This document shows, in pieces, positions 8,695-19,011 of a DNA stretch of 64,000 nucleotides (within the stretch, counting starts at the first letter, position 1; each line of letters starts with the position of its first letter). The translations under genes were made by a program, and so were the position numbers. The stretch covers positions 1-64,000 of the forward strand of contig BLSF01000010.1 in NCBI GenBank assembly GCA_012862575.1. Direction: 5' to 3'. Source of the DNA: Parietichytrium sp. I65-24A (Eukaryota; Sar; Bigyra; Thraustochytrida; Thraustochytriidae). A model generated the notes under the pieces. It ran no database searches and was not told the DNA's origin. It worked only from the letters and a program-made list of their open reading frames with translations.

Positions 8695-9775
8695 TCACAG
8701 CGAAGCGTTCATGGCGGAGGAGGTCTCGTGACCGCCAGGAAGGCCGGCATTGTCCCTCAATACTTTATCTCTCCCAAGCTTGTCTACCAGGCTTTCAGCG
8801 TTTGCCACACTGACTCCCTCGTCAAAGCCCATCACGATGTGTTTGGATTGTGCCATGGACCCAAGAGCCCAGCACCTTCCAAGGTCTGAGGAGTACGTGA
8901 GCTCAGGAGACATCGTGTCCAAGCTCCAAACGCGAACAGAGTTGTCCTCGGCACCGCTGACCAAGAGACCAAGCTCAGTGGCAAACAAAACCGCGCTCAC
9001 GTTGCCTTCGTGGCCTTGCAAGGATCCCAGGCAAGAACCATTATTGACGTCAAAGACCTTTAGAGTGTAGTCGTCGCCCCCCGAAATCAGCACTGGTGAG
9101 TCATTCTTGCAGCAAGCGAAGGTGACGCAGTTGACACATGAAGTGTGTCCCTCGAAGGTCATAACTGGCTCAAGGTGATCCAACGACCACATTTTGCAGG
9201 TGGTATCCAGAGATGCGCTCACGAGAAGCTTTTCGTTCGTTGGGTGCCACTCCACGTCCATCACGTAGTGACCATGACCCGCGAAAATCTTCTCCAGTTT
9301 CCAACCCTCTTCCCAATTCCAGACCTTGGCAACTTTGTCGTCCCCGCAAGAAACCAGCAATGGCGCGTTGGGGTGAACTTTTACGCAACGAATATAATCT
9401 TTGTGGGCCTCAAACTCGTGCAGCGTACTGAATGTGTCCAGATCGATGATGCGCTGATCCCAATTTTATACACCAGAGCCGGTGGGGTTAGCTTTTCTCT
9501 CCTTGCAATACTTTTTCATGCAAATTGCTCTTTGAACTTACAATTTTTCCGTCATCACCTCCGCAGACGATCCAACCCTTGCAAATGACGAACTTGGCCG
9601 CACGAACAGGAGCTTCCGAGATCTTCGCTTGACGGACAACAGTCTTTGTTTCGTAGTCCCAGAGATACACATCGCCGCTATGCAGAGCGCAGAGTACCCA
9701 TGGCAAGTCCGGATGAAAGTCACAGCTCTTCACTCGTGGGGATGCGTGGGAGACGACGTTGTGAAAAGATGCCAT
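8695..9775 (-). CDS. Beta'-COP-like WD40 propeller protein (two exons)
   Basis: Exon 1 runs 9775-9542 from ATG (MASFHNVVSHASPRVKSCDF) to DDGKI; an 88-nt intron 9541-9454 has GTAAGT...CAG; exon 2 runs 9453-8695 and resumes in phase 0 with RIIDLDTF, giving 330 residues. The sequence follows the N-terminal seven-bladed propeller of beta'-COP (COPB2) closely: RVKSCDFHP, PVRAAKFV, FEAHKDYIRCVKVHP, DDKVAKVWNWEE, FAGHGHYVMDVEWHP, FEGHTSCVNC, LISGGDDYTLKVFD, LQGHEGNVSAV, EDNSVRVW, MGFDEG. In COPI this propeller binds di-lysine cargo tails. The homology stops just after the GFDEG region and the protein ends, without the second propeller and alpha-solenoid of a ~900-residue beta'-COP. It is therefore probably a stand-alone paralogue, unless a further exon was missed. 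Confidence 0.88.
9454..9541 (-). other. Intron of WD40 gene (88 nt, GTAAGT...CAG)
   Basis: The donor is GTAAGT directly after the isoleucine codon of DDGKI and the acceptor is GGGATCAG. Removing it restores the unbroken beta'-COP-like alignment ...DDGKI-RIIDLDTF. It contains in-frame stops if retained. Confidence 0.85.
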
Positions 9776-11637
9776 CTTTATTCTTTCTTTTTGTCTTCTT
9801 GCCTCTAATTTGTTCAATTTTTCGAATTCCAGTCCAGTTTGGGTTTTGCACAACGCATGGGCGCCATTTTCTTCGCGCAGGAATGTGGACCGTCGCAATT
9901 CAAGACCACGTGGACCGCCCTGCAACCCACACGATGTTGTCAACTAGACGCAGCTCATGGCTCGCCTAACGATATTTTGAGCAACGTGCTGTCCCAGGCT
10001 CCCAGATCTCCCAGATCACGGCTAACGTGGACGTTGATTTCGAAGTTGTCACTATTCGAACCAGTAGGTATCTCTGACCACGTCAGTCAGTGTCACCAAC
10101 TTACTGTGAATTACACCAAAACCTAATGCGCTGGTTCGCAGTTCTGACAGTGAATTCTGAATAGAGGCAGTGTGCACTTTCTCCTTTTCATTTTTTAGTT
10201 ATATGAAATCCTGGCGCGAAGACGTCTTCAGAAGATCATGGCAAGCGGCTCGTTTGGACGCGTGGCGTGATGAGTCGGCACGTATGGTGTTCAGCTCTTG
10301 GATTCCGGCAGCAAGACACGCTCGACGGTGTTTCGACACCTGCTATTTCAGAATCCAGCTAAATCCTTAAGAAGCTGGTTTGAGTGTCCTCGCGAGACAG
10401 CATCGCTAAATGCAAGGAAAGTGTTCTTCGAGAACTGAGTCACCCGCTTTGGCCTGTCACACTTGAGGAGTGTCAATAGGACGGCTCCTGAATTCGAGTG
10501 CGGTTGCAATGGTCTCTGGCAGAAGACTTTCAATGCGTCCAGCTTTGCACAGCAGCGAAATACCCAAAGATGAACTTCCAATTGCTCCACTGAGTATGTT
10601 GTGTATGTTGGCGTGACCGCAAGCTCAGTCGAACGCGAGGCGGTATTCTGACTTTCGACTTGTGAACATCTGTTCAACTAACGAATGGGTTTCGTTTCAG
10701 TTCTTCTCGTTTCATCACCAGGTTGTTGGCATGAAAAGAACTTGGACGAAGTTAAGGGCCTCACCTTTCTCACGAGCGTCCCTCTTGAATAGACTGTGAA
10801 TCATCATCACCTGTTATATAAAAGAAATAAAGAAATGAAAAGAGAAAGTGGAGAATGAAGTCTCTCCTTCTCCTGTTTGAAAAACTCATCGATTCGAACG
10901 CTCCACTGGATGCACTCGCAAGCATTTTTTATCGAGTTTAATATGTCATATTATGTTGAAAGTGAGCTAACTTTGCAAAACTGCCATTTTTTAACAGAGA
11001 AAGCGCTAAAACTTTCCCATTCTCAAAAACAAACAGTTCAATTCGACAGTGAAAACCATTTGAATTTTTGAATTTCAAGAAATTTTTTGAATTTTGAATT
11101 TTTACACGAACCCCTTATATAGCTGAGTAGCATATTGCTAGCGATCCCCATTAACCTAGCGAGTCCAACGCACAAAACGACTATGCGTTTCTCTAACTGA
11201 GCCGTAGCGCACGAGTACAGGAGCAGCACTCTCTGCGCACGTGCGCGGCGCCGTTACAGAAAACAGTACAGTCCTCGAGTATGACACTTTGGTGAAGAAA
11301 GGAACTTCCTCTTGTTCCCTTTGACGACGAGCAATTTGAAGTTTGAAGTTTGAAGTTTGACAGGAGGTTTGTGAGAGGCACAGAAACACACAGAAACAGA
11401 GAATCAGAGAGAGAGGGAGGGTATACTCGCAGCGGACGCGGAGTACCCGCGGATTTTCTCGGTAATAAAGGCTTAGTACGCGGGGACACAGGACTAAAGG
11501 TCGCATAACAGTGAGTCTCTTGCGACTTTGCGGAACGGAAGTAAGATAGCGGACGCTTTCAAAGATCGGAACATCGGAACTATCGGAATAGACTTTGTCG
11601 CAATTTTTGAAAAGTGCGTGTTTGTTAAAGTTGAAAG
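9776..11637. other. Divergent intergenic region between WD40 and SAMHD1-like genes
   Basis: No supported gene. It holds GAATTCTGAATAG near 10152, TTATATAAAAG near 10814, AT-rich AATTTTTGAATTTC-like repeats at 11050-11100, a tandem TTTGAAG run at 11335-11360 and a purine tract (CAGAAACACACAGAAACAGAGAATCAGAGAGAGAGGGAGG) at 11373-11421. The last lies ~220 bp before the SAMHD1-like ATG and is in coding orientation. Confidence 0.5.
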
Positions 11638-13629
11638 ATGGACGAGAAGAAGCGGCCGCTCGAAGAGAGCGGTGCATCGGACTCTGATTGCGAAGAGATG
11701 CGCGAGGTGAACATGGCACATTCTTTGAGAATGGCAAATGCCGGCTTCGGATCAAGCGGAGGCACTGCTGCAAGCGGTCATTTCCATCGACATGGCAAAG
11801 TTGTGACGGATGCCGTGCATGAATCCATGGAGCTGCCGGCTTTGCTGCTCACTGTGGTGGACACCGCGCAATTTCAAAGGCTAAAGGGGCTGAGACAACT
11901 GGGCGCCACGCATTATGTGTACCCGTGTGCCACGCACTCAAGGTTTGAACACTCGCTGGGCGTGGCGTACTTGGGCATTACTCTGGCGCGGAGCCTGAAA
12001 GTGCGGCAGCCGGAGCTGGGCATCTCGGAGACAGATGTGCTTTGTGTGGGTCTCGCGGGGCTGTGCCATGATCTTGGGCATGGACCGTTTTCTCACCTGT
12101 TTGACGGGGAGTTTATGCGCGACAAAAAGTGGGCGCATGAACTGGGGTCGGTGCAAATGTTGAGGCATTTGCTGAAAGAGAACAACATTGACCTGTGCAC
12201 GGTGTATGGGCTGTCGCGCAAGGACATGGTGTTTGTGGAGGAGCTGATCTTGGGAAGCAAAATTGAAGGCGGGCTGAAAATGCGCTGCGGGCGGGACGCT
12301 TCGAAGGCGTTCCTGTACGACATTATCAACAACGAGCGCAGCGGGTTGGACGTGGACAAGCTGGATTATATTATGCGGGATGCCCATTTTACTGGTGTCA
12401 GGTACGTTGTAGTGGAATGATTCTCAGAAGGAAGTTTGCCGTGCGTCTGACGAGCTTTTTACTTGATATACACATCAGTGTCACAACGATGAACGTCAAA
12501 CGGATTATCCAAATGGCAAGGGTCTTGCCTGATGAGAACAATGAGTTGACAATCTGCTTTCCAGAAAAGGCCGTGCACAACTTGTTTGGGGTCTTTCAAG
12601 CCAGGGTTTGGCTCCATAGTGTAGGTTTCGCTTTCGTGAAAGTGCGTTGTTCGTGGTGCGCGACTGACGTTTCCAATTGAACTGCCCTCGCAGATTGTAT
12701 ATCAGCACAAGGTGGTGAAAGCTTGCGAGTATATGATTCGCGACATCATGACTGCTTCGGACCCTCACCTAAAGTTCCGCAGTAAGGTGAATGGGAAGCT
12801 GTTGAGCATGTCTGAGGCAATAAAAGACATGTCTGTATTTGCTCAGCTGAAGGACTCGATCTTGGATCTCATTGAGCTCAGCGAGAAGCCTGAACTCAAA
12901 GAGGCCCAGGAGCTACTGGAGAGGCTGAGACGCAGGGATCTTTACCGCTGCTGCGGGATGGTCGAGCACCCCACCCCAATTCCAAAAGCCAAGCAAGGCG
13001 TCATGGAGGAACAGGTCGCCAAAGCCATAGTGGACATCAGCGCAGAGGATGGATACGATCTCAAGAAAAGCGATTTTATCGTAGAGGTGATGCTCGTTCA
13101 TCACGGAAAAGGATGCAGTAACCCAGTGGACGGGCTTCGCTTCTATTCCAAAAGTGCAGCGCTTTCGTTGGATCAGCCTCTTCGTACAGAATTCCCAACC
13201 GGAATTGCCTTGATGGAGTCACCGCCGAACTCGCAGTCTTCGTTCAGCTCGTGCATGACTGCGGGAGGCAGCGCAAGGTGTTTTAAAATCAAACAGGAGA
13301 AATACATTGGCGCCATTGTGCCGCAGAGGATGGGCTACAATGGTGTCCGTGTATTTGCCAAGACTGTGGCAAAACGAGACATCGTCGCACAAAGTTTCCG
13401 AACTTGGACACGCCGTTGCTTGCTTGCTTCGCCCCTTTGCCACAACTCGCAGACCTCGCCAGAAGACGTTGAAGGGGAGGAGGAAGGCGCGACTGACGAG
13501 ACATTGGATGTTTCTCCGATTTTTGACCGCCGAGTGAAGGCTCGCACAGGTGTGAACCAAGTTGACGTGACACGACCAAAGTCCGCCTTGGAGCAGATGC
13601 TAGACGATGACGATGATGAAATGCTTTGA
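11638..13629 (+). CDS. SAMHD1: SAMHD1-like HD-domain dNTP triphosphohydrolase (three exons)
   Basis: Exons are 11638-12401, 12479-12620 and 12694-13629; introns are 77 nt (GTACGT...CATCAG) and 73 nt (GTAGGT...CGCAG). The join gives 613 residues, close to animal SAMHD1 (~626). The HD metal and catalytic set is intact: RFEHSLG (His104), LCHDLGHGPFSH (His144, Asp145, His148, His153), WAHE (His167) and GLDVDKLDYIMRD (Asp240). The stretch after the first intron (KRIIQMARVL, NELTIC, HNLFGVFQARVWLHS-IVYQHKV) and the C-terminal lobe (LRRRDLYRCCG, DFIVEVM, NPVDGLRFYSK) also match the family. It should hydrolyse dNTPs to deoxynucleoside and triphosphate, limiting dNTP pools. The ~60-residue N-terminus has no SAM domain. 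The C-terminus adds ~80 residues including an acidic DDDDDE tail. Confidence 0.93.
12402..12478 (+). other. Intron 1 of SAMHD1-like gene (77 nt)
   Basis: Donor CAG|GTACGTTG after ...HFTGV plus two bases, acceptor ACACATCAG. Reading through meets a TGA stop at 12418-12420 within seven codons; splicing restores the SAMHD1-like sequence beginning with the RIIQMARV region. Confidence 0.85.
12621..12693 (+). other. Intron 2 of SAMHD1-like gene (73 nt)
   Basis: Donor AGT|GTAGGT after WLHS, acceptor CCCTCGCAG before IVYQHKV. The phase is 0 and the spliced spacing between LH and YQHKV equals that of animal SAMHD1. Confidence 0.85.
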
Positions 13630-13904
13630 CGGGCTTGGACTTAGAGTTAGTGTTTATTGATTGATGCATCAATTAAATGCCTCCTGAAGCTTTCTTTCTT
13701 TTATTCACTTGCAGATGCAGTTCATACGATCGATTCTGCAGCCAACCAAGACTGACAAGACTTCCCACGTTCGATTGTTGTTTTGAGTTTCTTTGGAAGC
13801 AAATTCTGGCAAAGAAGGCGTTTCTTTCTATAGACAAGTTCTTTTACACCTAAAATTTAAAAAAAAAAGTTCCATCATGAGCAGCAACCGCGCGGTACGG
13901 CAAT

Positions 13905-16900
13905 CTAATTGGTTTTCTTCGTTTCCTCGGCAGCTGCCACGGCCAGAATCTCCCTTCGATGAATCAAATAAGTGCATCCTAGGAGCACCATGCTGCACAA
14001 CACGACATAGAATACAACGAGAAAGGTGGTCCAGGTATCCATCGGCATGCCATACGGCTCCACAGCAAAGTATGTTTGCAATGTACAAAAACTGTAGTCT
14101 GGGTCTACAACCGACACGAAGAACTGAAACGGCACGTCCAGACTCTCCTTTGAAAATGCAATGTAGTTCGAGGACGATTTGTTCAGCACCTCGTAAGACA
14201 GGGTGGAGAGATCCGAGACGGTCGAATTATCAGCCAAATAGCAAGTTTGGTGATTCTTCGCCGTCCACGCAGTAGAGATGTTGCCGTCTTCGGCGAGGCG
14301 AGCTGACCAAGAGGTCGGATCCCTCAAGCACGCAGCACCTTCGGCAGTAAGCCCGTACGATACTTCCACTCTCCCGTGCACCTCGATGACAGTGAAGTCG
14401 GCTTCAACCTCTTTTACAAACGTGTTCGAATCCCAGATCTCCAGCCTTGGCTTGAAGGATTCTGTATAAGGCACATATGTAGGGCATCCATAACGTTCAA
14501 AGTCAAACTTGTAAGTGACTGACTCCTCGTTCTCATCGCCAAGATTTGTGAGGTAATTGGAGACGCCGATAGAATTGTAGTAAATGTTTGCAAGGCTGGC
14601 GGTGATGCTGCTCTTGTCAATCGTGAGCTCCGTGTCGTGGTAATTCTGGCACGTGCAATTGGAAATCACATACTGCCGCTCAAGGCCAGTCAAATCCCCA
14701 GCCAACTCATCGCATTCACTGGATACGACTGCTGTCGAGGGGAACTCGTAACCTTCTGGTGGCAGGTATCGGAGATGTCTGCCTCGCGGGCAACCAACGC
14801 TTACCTGGATAAGCTTTTGATGCTCGCTGCAATCTGAGTTGAACATGGTTGGTACGGAGCGAATTATCACTTTCCCGGACGCTTTATCCTGCAGACCGAT
14901 TCCAGTGGCAGAACTAATTTTTTCAGGCACGGTAATATTGACAAACCTCGTTCGAGTAATGATTGAGCCATCCTCGTTCATTGCGATCTCCTCGGAACCA
15001 GGCACCATCTCCACCAAGCTCCGATTTGACGACTGAAAGGACACAAAAATCCCACTGTTCTTCGCCGAATGCGTCAACGCCATCGAGGATTCCAAATAGT
15101 CATTCATGTCCAGATAAAAGCAATCATCGTCGGGCGAGAGCTTTGTCCAATCCAGATAGGGGCAAGCCGGCCTTATCCTTTCGTAATCACTGGAAGTCGT
15201 TGACAGATCTTTCAAGTCGGCGACCACCGTGTCTTCATCAAACCCGTCCGTGGTGAGGTTCATGTAACCGGTCGAGTTCACGAGGACCTGGTCGAGCACC
15301 TCAAAAAGCTGCACAGTAGTGGAACCCTCCGATAGCTGCGACGCAACCAATGTGCCGTCTGGGCGAAAGAGGATGAAGATGGCATCTCCTTCGTTCACCC
15401 GAAGTGGAGAGTACACCTCGTAGGCTTCGATGAGACCCAGCTTGCCCTTAAAAATCCGGCCCGTGGAGGTGAGAATCGCTACGTCTCCGCTCCATGACGT
15501 CGATACCTCCAGAATAACATCACCAGTGCTTAGCTCTACCGGCAGATAGGAGCGAGAACTGAGAGAGTAATGTTGCAATTGTACATCCTTCCAGGTGCGG
15601 CCGACGCTTGGGGAGTAGAGGACGGTCTGTTGGTCGAACAGAAACAGCTCACCCGTAGGTACCACTGGGCTGATAATCTTCAAGGAGCTGCTCCCAATCG
15701 ATGTAAAAGCGGTGCCTTCTCCGAAGTTAGCAACAGCATGTGCGTATCCCGAATTCTCTTGAACAAGGTACAACGAGACTGTACCCGTTGAAGTGTCCTC
15801 GGCTAGCACAATGATTTCCGGGAGGCTGACAAGTGGCACCACGGTGTGAATTTTGTGTTCTGCAGAGCTGGAAAATTGAAATTCCTGGAACGTTTCGCCA
15901 GAATCGCTGGTGATATAAAAGGAGCTCTGGTCTGAGCGATCACCGCGCCAAGCAACGATCACGTCATTTCGGGTTTGATTGTAAAAGTCAGGCAAAAAGT
16001 CGCAGGAGCTAGCGCTGTTCAAGTTGGTGACTCCACTTGGAGCAGGCCCCACCAGGGTAGCGGCTACAGCGGCCTCCATGTCGCGGCTGAGCAAGGACGA
16101 GTAAGTGTAAATGTTTTCATCGCTCGCAAGAAGGAATAGTCCCCGCCTTAAATGAACAACGTCTACGATGGTTAACGATCCAGACCCAATCTCGTAAAAC
16201 GGCTGAAAAATCTCGAGATCCTCTAGCTGAGTGACACTCTTTTTCACGGACGCTCCTATAATATCCTGCGTTCCGTACAAGAACCTCTTGTCGTCCGGCG
16301 ACGGAAACACCAAGCTGGACGAGCAGATATCAATCGCGATCTTTGACGAATCGACCGCACTTGACAGCGACGTTGGGGCATCCGATGATGATATAGGCTC
16401 CATTGCATATTTCGTGAGGTCCAGCCACATTTGTCCGGCCTTAGCGCTGCATCCCATCATGTTGACAGATTGTCCTTCTACAACAATCCCGACCGGGCCA
16501 CCTGCAAAGTAAGCGATAGAATTATTCTGAAATCGGGATGCCAGGGGGATATACCAGAAAGACTCATCCTGGTTAAATCGTGCACTTCCGCTATTCCCAA
16601 TGTATGCCAGCGCTTCTGTGTCTAACGTAAACTTGCGCTTGTGCATCTTCAAATTGGGCCGTTCCCCAAGCGCGTACGCTTCGGCAGTCAGCAATTGTTC
16701 AGCCTCAGTGATCTCCTCCATGCTCGACACAGACCAGGCCGTGGTGGTTATTTCCGACAGCCAGAGCCGAAGGTACAGCTCCGACTCGCTGCTAGTGTAG
16801 TTGCTCCATAGAGACAGGCACGACGCTGCGTCGCTCAAGTCGTGGGTGAAGCAGCTGTTCCACTGGTAGCAGAACGAAGACTTTCTCGCTACTTTGATCG

Positions 16901-17219
16901 CTAACAACGGATCCCAGTCGGTGCTCTCATCGTCCAGTGGCGCCCAGATGAACGCGCTTCCGCCTTCTAAAAACTTTATCTGCGCTGAGCTCCCATTGCT
17001 TTCCACCAGAGTGGCTCGCACTCCGAGAGTCCGCCATTCCGTCACCGTTGGGCCAGAATCCGCCAGACACGGCAGACAGGTGAGCTCCAGCACATCGCCA
17101 GCGTGAATTTCGTGGGCCAATCTGCTGCGATTCCGTATCCTGAGCTGTGGTTGCCCTGCATTACACCCCGCAAATAGAAACACCGCAAGTGCCACAAGTG
17201 CCACCGCGCGCCAGCCCAT
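13905..17219 (-). CDS. CatSper auxiliary subunit (beta/delta/epsilon family)-like, single-pass membrane protein
   Basis: The product is 1104 residues, ATG start, with signal peptide 1-21 (AVALVALAVFLFAGC), a long ectodomain and one membrane helix (about 1063-1086) before a short basic tail. The ectodomain includes propeller-like strands with Asp-box-like motifs (TSDSGETFQEF, YSPSVGRTWKDV). The last ~190 residues carry the stem signature of CatSper delta/epsilon/beta subunits: YGCPTYVPY, SFKPRLEIWD, FVKEVEADF, EVHGR, SYGLTAEGAACLRDPTSW, then VSVVDPDYSFCTLQTYFAVEPYG before the helix. In sperm these subunits form a canopy over the CatSper Ca2+ channel in the flagellar membrane. By inference the organism has a motile flagellated stage and a CatSper-type channel. 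Subunit type is uncertain. It is intronless despite its size. Confidence 0.82.
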   Translation of the reverse strand: MGWRAVALVALAVFLFAGCNAGQPQLRIRNRSRLAHEIHAGDVLELTCLPCLADSGPTVTEWRTLGVRATLVESNGSSAQIKFLEGGSAFIWAPLDDESTDWDPLLAIKVARKSSFCYQWNSCFTHDLSDAASCLSLWSNYTSSESELYLRLWLSEITTTAWSVSSMEEITEAEQLLTAEAYALGERPNLKMHKRKFTLDTEALAYIGNSGSARFNQDESFWYIPLASRFQNNSIAYFAGGPVGIVVEGQSVNMMGCSAKAGQMWLDLTKYAMEPISSSDAPTSLSSAVDSSKIAIDICSSSLVFPSPDDKRFLYGTQDIIGASVKKSVTQLEDLEIFQPFYEIGSGSLTIVDVVHLRRGLFLLASDENIYTYSSLLSRDMEAAVAATLVGPAPSGVTNLNSASSCDFLPDFYNQTRNDVIVAWRGDRSDQSSFYITSDSGETFQEFQFSSSAEHKIHTVVPLVSLPEIIVLAEDTSTGTVSLYLVQENSGYAHAVANFGEGTAFTSIGSSSLKIISPVVPTGELFLFDQQTVLYSPSVGRTWKDVQLQHYSLSSRSYLPVELSTGDVILEVSTSWSGDVAILTSTGRIFKGKLGLIEAYEVYSPLRVNEGDAIFILFRPDGTLVASQLSEGSTTVQLFEVLDQVLVNSTGYMNLTTDGFDEDTVVADLKDLSTTSSDYERIRPACPYLDWTKLSPDDDCFYLDMNDYLESSMALTHSAKNSGIFVSFQSSNRSLVEMVPGSEEIAMNEDGSIITRTRFVNITVPEKISSATGIGLQDKASGKVIIRSVPTMFNSDCSEHQKLIQVSVGCPRGRHLRYLPPEGYEFPSTAVVSSECDELAGDLTGLERQYVISNCTCQNYHDTELTIDKSSITASLANIYYNSIGVSNYLTNLGDENEESVTYKFDFERYGCPTYVPYTESFKPRLEIWDSNTFVKEVEADFTVIEVHGRVEVSYGLTAEGAACLRDPTSWSARLAEDGNISTAWTAKNHQTCYLADNSTVSDLSTLSYEVLNKSSSNYIAFSKESLDVPFQFFVSVVDPDYSFCTLQTYFAVEPYGMPMDTWTTFLVVFYVVLCSMVLLGCTYLIHRREILAVAAAEETKKTN

Positions 17220-18030
17220 GTCGCCTGCGACCGAGTGTGAAATATCTCAATCTCAATCTCAATCCCAATCTCAATGTGAACAAAATAAGTCCCCGCGACC
17301 CTGAATCGCCTCTCTCGTGATATGTATTATGTTCCTCCTCCTGCTGCGATTGGGCGGCAATGATGACGAATGAATGAATGAATGAAATGAATGACTGACT
17401 GACTGACTAATTGCTTGCCGACCCAGACGAAGAAACACCGCAACTTCTCCGTGTATATATATTTGTGTATGTATATTCAATCACCGCTTCAAGAGATTTG
17501 CACATGTACTCGCGCCTATGCCAACCGCATAAGGCACTGTACTCCCGTACGATAACACGCTCCTGCCGCCGGTACTCGCTGCACCCACTCACTGTGCGCC
17601 CAACTCAGTGGGGAAGCCGACCGCTAGGAGTCTCATACTCGCCGGATAGCATTAGCACCCAGACTTTTTAACTTACATTTTTTTACCTGTGGGGAAGACC
17701 CAGCCGTTAAGCGAACAAGGGAGCGCTTCTCTGACCACGAACAAAGAGCTGTTCGTTCATTGTTCCGGTACTCTTGTTTAGGCAAAACTCTATGAGACGT
17801 TTGCTACATTTGCTACGAGCTAGGGAAGGGGCGTCGGTAAGGAAGACATAGCGGATCCGGTAATGAAAATTTGAAAAAAGACCTGCACAAAGCCGGTCCT
17901 GCGGTTCTTTGAGCGCGTCCCCCCAACCACCCACACCAACTCATACACACACACACATACACACAAACCACCACTGCGAGTGTCCTCGCTGCTCTTGAAA
18001 GGCGGGAGGCGCGGCCGTGAGCCTTGGGGG
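17220..18030. other. Divergent promoter region between CatSper-like and coiled-coil genes
   Basis: Contains (ATCTCA)n at 17244-17274 just upstream of the CatSper-like ATG, AATG and GACT tetranucleotide tracts at 17370-17408, and a CA-repeat (ACACACACACATACACAC) near 17945-17965. No ORF is supported. Confidence 0.5.
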
Positions 18031-19011
18031 ATGGAGCACGAGATCCGGCTGGGCGGCGCGTGGGCCGCGTTCGCGTCGCGCACGTCCGCGCTGGAGGCCG
18101 AGTGCGCGGATCTGCGGAACGCATTGGCCCGCCTGCGCGAGGAACGCGCCGCCGAGCAAGAGGCGCTGCGCGCGGCGTTCTCGGAACTTTCCGCGGAACG
18201 TTCCCGGGCCGAGCGCGCCGTGTTTCAGCGCGGCGCTTTCGCCGCGGCACTGTACGCCAGCGCGACGGCGCGGGAGCGCGCGGAACGTTCCGCGGAACTC
18301 GCCCGGAGTGTGCGCGCGGCGGCGGAGGAGCGGGCGCAGCGCGCGGCCTTGCGCGCCAGCCAGGCGGAACGTTCCGCGGAACTGGCCGAGGACCGCGCCC
18401 GCAGAGCGGAACGTTCCGCGGAACTTTCCGCTGCTGAGGCGCGCCGCGCGCTCGCCCAGCACGACGACGCCGAGAAACGCGCCGAACAGATGGCCGCCGC
18501 CGCCGCCGCCTGCCGCGCAGCCGTCCGATCCGGAACCCAAAGCGGAACCCAATCCCGCGCGCGACCACCCGCCCGGGTTCCTCAGATTCCGCACAGGCAC
18601 GCGGGTTCTAAAGGCAGCGGATCTGAGGCAACGCGCGCGAAGAGAGGCAGGCTTCCGGGACTTCCTGGCGCGGCGGATGCAGAGGCGGGTTCCGAAGGCG
18701 GCGACTCTGAGGCGGAGAACCAGGAGAACCAGGAGAATGGGGAGAATTGCGGGAACCGGGGCGGCGACGGCGCAGTCCAATGCGCGAAAGAGAGGATCAG
18801 AAAGTCGCGGAAAGACGTGGCGATGGAGAGGCTGGCGCGCGAAGAGAGGGGCAAGCTGGCGGCGTTTACTGCGCCAGGGAGACTGAAGGAGAAGCTGAGC
18901 AAAGAGGCGGCAAGAAGGGCGCTTGCGGAGGCTGAGGTGGTGAGATTGCAGGCGGAAAATGACGCGCTGAAAGTGAGGTATAGGAATCTGCGAGAGATGG
19001 GCAGGGGGTGA
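18031..19011 (+). CDS. GC-rich coiled-coil protein of unknown function
   Basis: From the ATG at 18031 the product is 326 residues; the upstream frame begins only at GTG. Residues ~1-170 form a long Ala/Glu/Arg-rich coiled coil with several copies of AERSAEL. Residues ~170-260 are a low-complexity, probably disordered linker (NQENQENGEN). The last ~65 residues are again helical, with a basic stretch (KERIRKSRK) and a zipper-like end (AEVVRLQAENDALKVRYRNL). No catalytic domain. The DNA is far richer in G+C than its neighbours, leaving open antisense frames of 251 and 446 codons that I take as shadows. The heptad-like pattern and unbroken 5'-3' frame support this strand. Possible scaffold or cytoskeletal protein; function unknown. 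Confidence 0.6.
   Translation: MEHEIRLGGAWAAFASRTSALEAECADLRNALARLREERAAEQEALRAAFSELSAERSRAERAVFQRGAFAAALYASATARERAERSAELARSVRAAAEERAQRAALRASQAERSAELAEDRARRAERSAELSAAEARRALAQHDDAEKRAEQMAAAAAACRAAVRSGTQSGTQSRARPPARVPQIPHRHAGSKGSGSEATRAKRGRLPGLPGAADAEAGSEGGDSEAENQENQENGENCGNRGGDGAVQCAKERIRKSRKDVAMERLAREERGKLAAFTAPGRLKEKLSKEAARRALAEAEVVRLQAENDALKVRYRNLREMGRG
18185..18430 (+). repeat. Interspersed GC-rich palindromes CGGAACGTTCCG / TTCCGCGGAA inside the coiled-coil gene
   Basis: CGGAACGTTCCG occurs at 18281-18292, 18365-18376 and 18407-18418, each followed directly by the overlapping palindrome TTCCGCGGAA; a variant lies at 18189-18206. They encode the AERSAEL protein repeat and are identical at the DNA level beyond what the amino acids require. 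Confidence 0.8.

Noticed and set aside
11156-11773. 205-codon minus ORF overlapping the SAMHD1-like start
   Set aside because: It runs antisense through the purine tract and leader of a well-supported gene; the product is Arg/Ser-rich noise.
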